Shown here piece by piece: positions 1 through 5,247 of a DNA stretch of 49,883 nucleotides. Each line of letters opens with the position of its first letter. Position 1 is the first letter of the stretch. This stretch comes from an uncultured Sphingomonas sp. (GTDB taxonomy: Bacteria; Pseudomonadota; Alphaproteobacteria; Sphingomonadales; Sphingomonadaceae), in assembly GCA_913776255.1 (NCBI GenBank), contig CAJYLV010000065.1:1-49883 (forward strand). Direction: 5' to 3'. A program made the translations under genes and the position numbers. Under the pieces are notes generated by a model that saw only the letters and a list, made by a program, of their open reading frames with translations, did no database searches and was not told the DNA's origin.

Positions 1-120
1 ATGATCGGCTTCTTAACAAACGGCTCAAACCCGACGCTGTACGTAATCCTATGTACTTTGGTGGTGACGCTCATCGCGATATTGGGCGTACTTGTTCGTA
101 GACCGCTTTACGTCCGCTAA
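1..120 (+). CDS. Possible 39-aa single-pass membrane protein or C-terminal fragment
   Basis: An open frame begins with ATG at the first base of the window and ends with TAA, giving 39 residues. A hydrophobic stretch at about residues 13-32 (YVILCTLVVTLIAILGVLV) is followed by a basic tail (RRPLYVR), as in a single membrane-spanning peptide with a cytoplasmic end. Codons such as TTA, CTA, ACA, TGT and AGA are more AT-rich than in the genes to the right. Because the window starts here, this may be the end of a longer protein rather than a complete small one. No family is recognised. In a prophage, small membrane proteins at such places are sometimes holins or spanins, but nothing here proves that role. 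Confidence 0.35.
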   Translation: MIGFLTNGSNPTLYVILCTLVVTLIAILGVLVRRPLYVR

Positions 121-176
121 CCACCACAATGCGACATTGCGCGTTCAGATGGCATCCCCCCCGCCCGCTCAGACGC

Positions 177-569
177 CTAACGACACCCGCCCATCCCATA
201 CCGAAGCCAGTACCGGTTCCATCTGACCGCAGCGCCGGCCGCGATCGCCGCGCACGACAGCGATCGCCCGTCCGGCAAGGTGCAGCGCGCCACCACCCGC
301 CTATAACTTCGATCGACCGGCTGGCAGACCAGCCGCTTGCCGAGCGTCAGCCGTGCGACCAGCAGCCGGCTGCGGCGCGCCGCGCGATCGTCGCAGACAT
401 AGGCACGCCGCTGCGCCGCCGGCCGCTGGCACGGTGCCGCGCGCGCGAAGTCGGGCGCCTGCACCCCGGCGATGCGGATCTTCACCCCCGACCGGCACCA
501 CAGCGGTCCGTCGCCGTCATGGACACGGACGACCTCGCAGACCAGCGTCGGGGGCAGAGCGGCAATCAT
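177..569 (-). CDS. Staphylococcal-nuclease-like (SNase) domain protein, divergent
   Basis: The 130-residue product has the SNase (TNase) layout: an early VVRVHDGDGPLW strand with the acidic calcium-ligand position, then KIRIAGVQAPDF where active nucleases read R(I/L)xGIDxPE, and later a PVDRSYRRVVARC segment matching the DRYGRxLA region. The usual Asp and Glu of IDxPE appear as Gln and Asp, so catalysis may be reduced or absent. There is no clear signal peptide from the ATG at 569. It lies opposite to the phage tail genes and is probably accessory cargo. Family membership is fairly secure; nuclease activity is doubtful. Confidence 0.7.
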   Translation of the reverse strand: MIAALPPTLVCEVVRVHDGDGPLWCRSGVKIRIAGVQAPDFARAAPCQRPAAQRRAYVCDDRAARRSRLLVARLTLGKRLVCQPVDRSYRRVVARCTLPDGRSLSCAAIAAGAAVRWNRYWLRYGMGGCR

Positions 570-685
570 CCCGCCGCCATGTCAGCAAATATCTGTTCCC
601 GCAATGTTCTTGCGAATCACGCCGCGATCGGCGTAGCGTGAAGCATCGCCGCTCGACGGCGCACCGACATCCAAGGAGCCCTGGC

Positions 686-889
686 ATGGAGCACGACCTC
701 CTGCTGCGTGCGGCGGCGCGCGCGATCTATGACGCCTGCTACCCGAGCGACGATTGGTCGCCGATCGGCTTCGACGAGGCGGAGCGCTGCACGACCGTGC
801 ATTACCGTCAGGCGGTCGACGCCGCGTTGCAGGCACGCGCGGTGCTGCTGGTGCGCGGCGAGCAGCTGCCCTTGCCGGCGCTCGCCTGA
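686..889 (+). CDS. Hypothetical 67-aa acidic phage-region protein
   Basis: An ATG at 686 follows a good ribosome-binding site (AAGGAG at 673-678) and opens a 67-residue frame. The product has no signal peptide or membrane segment and looks helical and soluble, with FDEAERCTTVHYRQAVDAA in the middle. The next gene starts 9 bases after its stop, so the two are probably co-transcribed. No family is recognised. A longer reading of the same frame from 353 lacks a sensible ribosome-binding site and overlaps the nuclease-like gene on the other strand, so the shorter start is preferred. Confidence 0.55.
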   Translation: MEHDLLLRAAARAIYDACYPSDDWSPIGFDEAERCTTVHYRQAVDAALQARAVLLVRGEQLPLPALA

Positions 890-898
890 CCCGCGGAT

Positions 899-1423
899 GT
901 GGTCGGCCAGCCCAAGACGCTCTACGACGTCCGGAAGATTCACGGCGCGATCCGGCTCACCTGCGCGGCGTGCGGGACGATCAGGGATCACGACCTCGAG
1001 GAGCTGATCCGCGAGCGCAGCTTCCAGCGCCGCTCGCTCGACTGGCAGGTGTTCGTGCACGACGCCTGGTGCTGGCGATGCTCGCCCGAGCGCACCGCGG
1101 TGACGGTCGGAATCGTCCCGTTCGGCGGCAACGACCGCGAGCTGCGCGCGCGCCGCGCCGACACGTTGGTCATCAACCTCGCGCTGACCGTGCTCAAGGA
1201 TGCCGCGTGCCGCGCGAGCCAGCACGACGCCGCAACCCCCGCGGTGCGGCTGGCGCTGCGCGTGCTGCGGCCGTTCCTCGCCGACCGGACCTTGCTGGTG
1301 CGCTTCTGGGACGAGGCGGTCGGCGCGAAGGCGAACCCGGCGCATGAGACACATTTCGCGCACGGCTGGATCGTGGCGGCGCTGATCACGCGCGGGCACT
1401 CGGTGTGGGCGGAGTTCCGGTGA
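899..1423 (+). CDS. Hypothetical protein with two CxxC pairs (zinc-ribbon-like)
   Basis: The 174-residue product starts at GTG 899, nine bases after the previous stop. Two cysteine pairs, CAAC near residue 22 and CWRC near residue 58, are spaced as in a zinc ribbon that could bind nucleic acid or only serve structure. The C-terminal half is helical (RADTLVINLALTVLKDAA) and ends with HAHGW-like and RGHSVWAEFR segments. It has no signal peptide or membrane segment. It precedes the tail operon on the same strand but is separated from it by the convergent lipoprotein gene. No named family is recognised; the zinc-binding idea is inferred from the cysteines alone. Confidence 0.6.
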   Translation: MVGQPKTLYDVRKIHGAIRLTCAACGTIRDHDLEELIRERSFQRRSLDWQVFVHDAWCWRCSPERTAVTVGIVPFGGNDRELRARRADTLVINLALTVLKDAACRASQHDAATPAVRLALRVLRPFLADRTLLVRFWDEAVGAKANPAHETHFAHGWIVAALITRGHSVWAEFR

Positions 1424-1472
1424 CGAGGACATCTCGCTCGCACGCACGCGACCGGCCGTCAGCGAGCCGGCT

Positions 1473-1892
1473 TCAGCTTACCTTTGCCCCAGGCGGTGAA
1501 GGCAACGCATCCCAGACCGACCGCAAACCCTCGGCACAAACAGCCCAATCCTTGTTACATTCCAGCGCCTTATCCATCCGGTTACGCAGGTTCTCCAGCG
1601 TGCGACATGACGAGCCCATCTCGGCTTCCAGAAACACCTCCGGCTCCGGGATCATTGTGTGGGACTGTTGCAGATAAAGGTCGATCGTTTTCAACGAGAC
1701 CTTTGAGCCATTCCAGTATGTAGACCCGTCATGTGTGAGCGCCAGCGTGTTGCTATACGGGTACAAGCCTACCCGATTATGGGGCTTGCGCCAGTAATCG
1801 CGAGGTTGCTTACACGCCTGTGGTTCGGGCGTGGAGCAGGCCGCCATCGCTGAGAAGGCGGTGAGCAGGATCAGGCGTGGATGGCGTGCCAT
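1473..1892 (-). CDS. Small lipoprotein with ExbD/TolR-like periplasmic domain
   Basis: The 139-residue product starts at ATG 1892. It has a signal sequence ending in a lipobox-like MAAC (Cys at residue 19). The mature part reads GSTYWNGSKVSL, then a helix, EPEVFLEAEMG, and a second helix. This is the order seen in ExbD/TolR periplasmic domains, where a beta strand with NG turn is followed by a helix, a xVxLxAD strand and a last helix. ExbD normally has an N-terminal membrane helix carrying an essential Asp; here that is replaced by lipid anchoring, so no proton-channel role is implied. Three further cysteines (SSC, EC, VC) could form disulfides. It runs opposite to the phage genes. Confidence 0.6.
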   Translation of the reverse strand: MARHPRLILLTAFSAMAACSTPEPQACKQPRDYWRKPHNRVGLYPYSNTLALTHDGSTYWNGSKVSLKTIDLYLQQSHTMIPEPEVFLEAEMGSSCRTLENLRNRMDKALECNKDWAVCAEGLRSVWDALPSPPGAKVS

Positions 1893-2045
1893 GGCTCGAA
1901 GGTGACACAGGTTTCGCACGCATTCCATCTTGAATAAGGCACGGCAAGATCGGTACCCGTGCGAGAGACTTCGTGACGGTGGAATAGCCTTTCCACCGCC
2001 ACCCGCCAGCGCACCCCCGCTCCCGCAGCGGCATGGTCCGGCACC
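1893..2045. other. Intergenic stretch between lipoprotein and gpV with a small hairpin
   Basis: This 153-base gap separates the minus-strand lipoprotein from the plus-strand tail operon, so it should hold the promoters for both. It contains a perfect 7-bp hairpin at 1978-1997 (GGTGGAA, 6-base loop, TTCCACC). No convincing -35/-10 pair was found on either strand. Confidence 0.3.
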
Positions 2046-2597
2046 GTGACCGCCATCTCCGACCCTCGCCGCCTCGCCGGCAATTTGATCCAGCTGGGCA
2101 CGATCGAGCATATCGATCTGGCCGCGGCGACGTGCCGCGTGCGCGTCGGCTTGATCGAGACCGGCGACCTGCCATGGCTCGCCGCGCGCGCCGGCACCAC
2201 GCGCATCTGGTCGGCGCCGAGCGTCGGCGAGCAATGCCTGCTGCTCTGCCCGGAAGGCGACATGGAAGGCGGCATCGTCCTGCCCGGCTTGTTTTCCGAT
2301 GCAAATCCCGCGCCCGCCAGCACCGCGGTGGATCTGATCCGCTTCAGCGACGGCGCCGAGCTGTCCTATGACGCCGCCGGCGCCGGGCTGAAGCTCACGC
2401 TGCCCGGCGGGCGTCCGCTGACGATCGTCGCGCCGGGCGGCGTCAGCCTCACCGGCCCGGTCAAGGTCGACGGCACGCTCGACTGCACCGCCACGATCAC
2501 CGCCGCGACCGACGTGGTTGGTGGCGGCAAGAGCCTGAAGGATCACGTCCACACCAGGGTGCAGGCCGGCGGCGCGGTCTCGGGTCCGCCGCAATGA
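2046..2597 (+). CDS. V: Phage baseplate assembly protein V / tail spike (P2 gpV family)
   Basis: The 183-residue product is the P2 gpV-type spike that sits at the tip of the contractile tail tube. The N-terminal OB-like domain (about residues 10-95) carries the family pattern VRVGLIETGDLPWL, WSAPSVGEQCLLLCPEGD and GIVLPGLFSD. A repetitive beta region follows (LTLPGGRPLTIVAPGGVSL), as in the triple-stranded beta-helix spike. Near the C terminus is DHVHTRV, the HxH motif that binds iron at the needle tip in known spikes. The start is GTG 2046. The next gene overlaps by four bases (ATGA), so the two are translationally coupled. Confidence 0.92.
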   Translation: MTAISDPRRLAGNLIQLGTIEHIDLAAATCRVRVGLIETGDLPWLAARAGTTRIWSAPSVGEQCLLLCPEGDMEGGIVLPGLFSDANPAPASTAVDLIRFSDGAELSYDAAGAGLKLTLPGGRPLTIVAPGGVSLTGPVKVDGTLDCTATITAATDVVGGGKSLKDHVHTRVQAGGAVSGPPQ

Positions 2598-2947
2598 TCG
2601 GCATGGACGCGAGCACCGGCAAGCCGCTCGGCGGCGAGGATCACCTGCGCCAGTCGGTCGCCGACATCCTGTCCACCCCGCTCGGCTCGCGCATCGCGCG
2701 CCGCGACTATGGCTCGCTGCTGCCCGAGCTGTTCGATCAGCCGATGAACGCGCTCGGCCGCATGCGGCTGATCGCCGCAACCGCGCTGGCGCTGGCGCGC
2801 TGGGAGCCGCGCCTCCGCGTCACCGCCGTTGCCGTCGCCCCGGCGGCGACCGGCATCACCACCATGACGATCGACGCCCTCCGCCTCGACGTGCCCGCGC
2901 CGAACGCCCGCACCCGCCTGCTCGTCCCCCTCGCCCGCACCGCCTGA
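2594..2947 (+). CDS. W: Phage baseplate wedge protein W (gpW/gp25-like)
   Basis: The 117-residue product belongs to the GPW/gp25 family, which forms the inner baseplate and starts sheath polymerisation. Conserved features are LRQSVADILSTPLGSRIARRDYG, where the pre-helix STPxGSRxxxxDYGS motif defines the family, then LFDQPMN and a C-terminal beta segment ending in VPLART. ATG 2594 overlaps the gpV stop. In P2 the next genes should be J (wedge), I and the tail fibre, but here the sheath gene starts only 11 bases after the stop. That absence is unusual for a working contractile tail. Confidence 0.92.
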   Translation: MIGMDASTGKPLGGEDHLRQSVADILSTPLGSRIARRDYGSLLPELFDQPMNALGRMRLIAATALALARWEPRLRVTAVAVAPAATGITTMTIDALRLDVPAPNARTRLLVPLARTA

Positions 2948-2958
2948 AGGATCTGCCC

Positions 2959-4143
2959 ATGCACGGCATCACCTACACCGAAGTCAGTCAGGGCGCGCGC
3001 TCGCTCGTCACCGTCGCCACCGCCGTCATCGGCATGGTCGCGACCGCCACCGCCGCGGCCGGCGAGAAGACCGCGGCGCTGGACGCCGCCTTCCCGCTCA
3101 ACCGCCCGGTGCTGGTCGCCGATCTCGATGCCGCGATCGGCGTGGCCGGCACCGGCGGCACGTTGCGGCCCGCGCTTCAGGCGATCAGCGATCAGGTCCG
3201 CGCGCCCGTCATCGTCGTGCGCGTCGCGCCCGGCGCCGACACCGCCGGCACGACTGCCAATGTCATCGGCGGCACGAACAACGGCCAGAAGACCGGCATG
3301 CAGGCGCTGCTCGCCGCCGAGGCGCAGCTCGGCGTCCGCCCGCGCATCCTCGGCTGCCCCGGCCTCGACAGCGCCGCGGTCACCGCCGCGCTGGTCACGG
3401 TCGCCGACCGGCTGCGCGGCTTTGCCTATGCCAGCGCGATCGGCGCCGACACCGCCGCGGCGATCGCCTATCGCGGCACCTTCTCGTCGCGCCGGCTGAT
3501 GCTGGTCTATCCCGACTTCGTCGCCTTCGACCCGCTCGCCGCGGCGAACGTGACCAGCTTCGCGGTCGCGCGCGCACTCGGCCTGCGCGCGAAGATCGAT
3601 CAGGAAACCGGCTGGCACAAGACGCTGAGCAACGTGCCGGTCGAGAGCGTGCTGGGGCTGACCAAGGATATCGGCTTCGACGTCATGGACGCGACCTGCG
3701 AGGCGAACCTGCTCAACGCCAAGGAGGTGACCGCGCTGGTGCGCACGCCGGCGGGCTATCGCTTCTGGGGCAATCGCACCACCGCACCGACCGGCGACCT
3801 GTTCGCGTTCGAGTCGACCGCGCGCACGGCTGACGTGCTGACCGACACGATCGTCGCCGGGCTGCTGTGGGCGATCGACAAGCCGCTGCGCCCGTCGCTG
3901 GTCAAGGACATCGTCGAGACGATCAACGGCGGCTTGCGCCAGATGAAGGCCGAGGGCCGGATCGTCGATGGCCGGGCATGGTTCGAGCAGAAGCCCGGCA
4001 AGAACGACACCGCCTATCTGTCCGCCGGCAAGCTGGCGATCGACTATGACTACACAGCCGTTCCGCCGCTCGAAAACCTCAACCTCACCCAGCGCATCAC
4101 CGACAGCTATCTCGCCGACTTCGCGGCCGGACTGGCGGGCTGA
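2959..4143 (+). CDS. FI: Phage tail sheath protein (P2 FI family)
   Basis: The 394-residue product matches the length and order of P2 gpFI, the contractile sheath subunit. It begins HGITYTEVSQGARSL, the typical HGV-x-xxE-x-xxG-R start. It continues with an insertion domain rich in Ala/Gly, the MLVYPDFVAFDP strand, and the conserved C-terminal part VNGG/INGGLRQMKAEGRI and LNLTQRITDSYLADFA, which docks subunits around the tube. ATG 2959 follows a GAAGGATC ribosome-binding site. It is followed by the tube gene 41 bases on. No frameshift or truncation is visible. Confidence 0.95.
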   Translation: MHGITYTEVSQGARSLVTVATAVIGMVATATAAAGEKTAALDAAFPLNRPVLVADLDAAIGVAGTGGTLRPALQAISDQVRAPVIVVRVAPGADTAGTTANVIGGTNNGQKTGMQALLAAEAQLGVRPRILGCPGLDSAAVTAALVTVADRLRGFAYASAIGADTAAAIAYRGTFSSRRLMLVYPDFVAFDPLAAANVTSFAVARALGLRAKIDQETGWHKTLSNVPVESVLGLTKDIGFDVMDATCEANLLNAKEVTALVRTPAGYRFWGNRTTAPTGDLFAFESTARTADVLTDTIVAGLLWAIDKPLRPSLVKDIVETINGGLRQMKAEGRIVDGRAWFEQKPGKNDTAYLSAGKLAIDYDYTAVPPLENLNLTQRITDSYLADFAAGLAG

Positions 4144-4184
4144 TGCGCGCGACCTTCCTTTCCCCCGATCGACGGAGCTGACCG

Positions 4185-4691
4185 ATGGCGTTGCCGGCGC
4201 TGCTGAAAAACATGAACCTTTTCAACGAAGGCCAGAGCTGGCTCGGCGAGGTGTCGGCGGTGACGATCCCGAAGCTGACCCGCAAGCTCGACGACTATCG
4301 CGGGGCTGCGATGGACGGCCCGGTCAAATACGACATGGGCAGCGAGGCGCTCGAACAGGAGGCGACCTACGGCGGCCCGATGCGCGAGATCCTGCGCCAG
4401 TTCGGGCACACCTCGGCGAGCGGCGTCTACCAGCGCTTCGTCGGCTTCTATCAGGACGATTCGACCGGCCGCACCGCGACGATCGAGATCACCACGCGCG
4501 GCCGGCACGAGGAAATGGAGTTCGGCGACCAGAAACCCGGCGAGCCCGGCGAGTTCAAGGTCAAGTCGGTGCTGACCTACTATCGGCTCGACTGGGACGG
4601 CGTGACCGAGATCGAGATCGACCTGCTCAACATGGTCTTCAAGGTCGGCGGCATCGACCGGCTCGCCGAGATGCGCGCCGCGCTTCTTTGA
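4185..4691 (+). CDS. FII: Phage major tail tube protein (P2 FII family)
   Basis: The 168-residue product is the tail tube subunit around which the sheath contracts. It starts MALPALLKNMNLFNEG, the usual P2-FII opening, and continues with LPKLTRKLDDYRGAGM-like text, GQFGHTSASGVYQRFVGFYQD, and an acidic beta-rich second half (TIEITTRGRHEEMEFGD, WDGVTEIEIDLLNMVFKV). Length and motifs agree with the full-length family. It sits directly after the sheath gene. A pair of strong hairpins lies between it and the chaperone gene downstream, which could lower expression of later genes compared with the two bulk structural proteins. Confidence 0.95.
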   Translation: MALPALLKNMNLFNEGQSWLGEVSAVTIPKLTRKLDDYRGAAMDGPVKYDMGSEALEQEATYGGPMREILRQFGHTSASGVYQRFVGFYQDDSTGRTATIEITTRGRHEEMEFGDQKPGEPGEFKVKSVLTYYRLDWDGVTEIEIDLLNMVFKVGGIDRLAEMRAALL

Positions 4692-4697
4692 TCCCCC

Positions 4698-4756
4698 GGC
4701 GCGGGGCTCCCCCCTGCCCCGCGCCCACCTCGGCCGGCGCGTCACCCGCGCCGGCC
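4698..4756 (+). terminator. Two tandem GC-rich hairpins between tail tube and chaperone genes
   Basis: Two perfect 10-bp stems stand side by side: GGCGCGGGGC at 4698-4707 with its complement at 4716-4725 (8-base loop), and GGCCGGCGCG at 4732-4741 with its complement at 4747-4756 (5-base loop). The second is followed by GCTTTCTCT, a weak T-rich tail. They fill the only sizeable gap in the tail operon. A leaky terminator or mRNA-stabilising element after FI-FII would fit the need for far more sheath and tube than chaperone and tape measure. That role is inferred. Confidence 0.45.
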
Positions 4757-4779
4757 GCTTTCTCTCCCCGGAGTGACCG

Positions 4780-5100
4780 ATGACCGAACAACTGCCCGCC
4801 GCAACGACCCTCGCCACCTTCACGCTCGACGGCCCGGTCACGCTGGGCGGCGCCGAGGTGATCGCCGCCGGCACCGAGATCCGCGTCCGCAAGCCGCTGT
4901 CGGGCGAGCTGCGCGGGCTCACCGTCAACGCGCTGCTCAATTGCGACGTGACCGCGCTGCTGACGATCGCGCCGCGCATCACCTCGCCGGTGATCCCCAA
5001 GGGCGCCGAGCTGGACCCCGCCGACCTCACCCAGCTCGGCGGCGAGGTGATGGATTTTTTGTTGCCGAAGGCGGCGAAGGCGGTCTTGCCGACGACGTAG
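4780..5100 (+). CDS. E: Phage tail assembly chaperone (P2 gpE family)
   Basis: The 106-residue zero-frame product is the short tail-assembly chaperone. It has the expected beta-rich start (ATFTLDGPVTLGGAEVIAAG), the KPLSGELRGL segment and a Pro/Asp-rich end (SPVIPKGAELDPADLTQLGG). The ATG at 4780 is preceded by CCCCGGAGTG. Just before its stop lies the slippery sequence T TTT TTG, so some ribosomes would move back one base and add the E' extension. The gene lies between the tube and tape-measure genes, exactly where P2, lambda and many other long-tailed phages place this pair. Confidence 0.87.
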   Translation: MTEQLPAATTLATFTLDGPVTLGGAEVIAAGTEIRVRKPLSGELRGLTVNALLNCDVTALLTIAPRITSPVIPKGAELDPADLTQLGGEVMDFLLPKAAKAVLPTT

Positions 5101-5243
5101 CCGAGGTGATGGCGGACGTGGCGACCGTCTTCCACTGGCCGCCCGCCGCCATGGACCCGATGCCGCTCGGCGAGCTGATGCGCTGGCATGCGCGCGCGCT
5201 CGACCGCTTCAAGGCGATGAACCCTCCGGCCAGGGCGCGCTGA
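4780..5243 (+). CDS. E+E': Frameshift product E+E' (tail assembly chaperone, -1 fusion)
   Basis: This is the predicted -1 frameshift protein: zero-frame gpE up to the slippery site at 5055-5061, then the overlapping -1 frame. After the shift it reads VAEGGEGGLADDVAEVMADV, then WPPAAMDPMPLGELMRWHA and ends in PARAR at 5243. The extension has the PxxLDxMxLxELxxWHxxAxxR-like helical pattern typical of E' extensions and has no start of its own with a good ribosome-binding site. The tape-measure gene starts five bases after its stop. In lambda and P2 both forms are needed at a set ratio to coat the tape measure during tail assembly. Confidence 0.85.
5055..5061 (+). promoter_or_regulatory. Programmed -1 ribosomal frameshift site, T TTT TTG
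   Basis: In the gpE frame the codons are GAT TTT TTG, so the heptamer is T TTT TTG in the right phase for tandem -1 slippage. The -1 frame stays open for 182 bases to 5243, and its translation is a plausible gpE' extension. From established knowledge, P2 uses the same heptamer for E/E+E'. The downstream bases are G-rich, but I did not find a clear stem or pseudoknot at the standard 5-9 base spacing. Confidence 0.85.
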
Positions 5244-5247
5244 CCGC

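Noticed and set aside
1893..2780. Long upstream extension of the lipoprotein frame
   Set aside because: The extension is Arg/Ala-rich and runs antisense through gpV and gpW; the signal peptide and lipobox begin at 1892.
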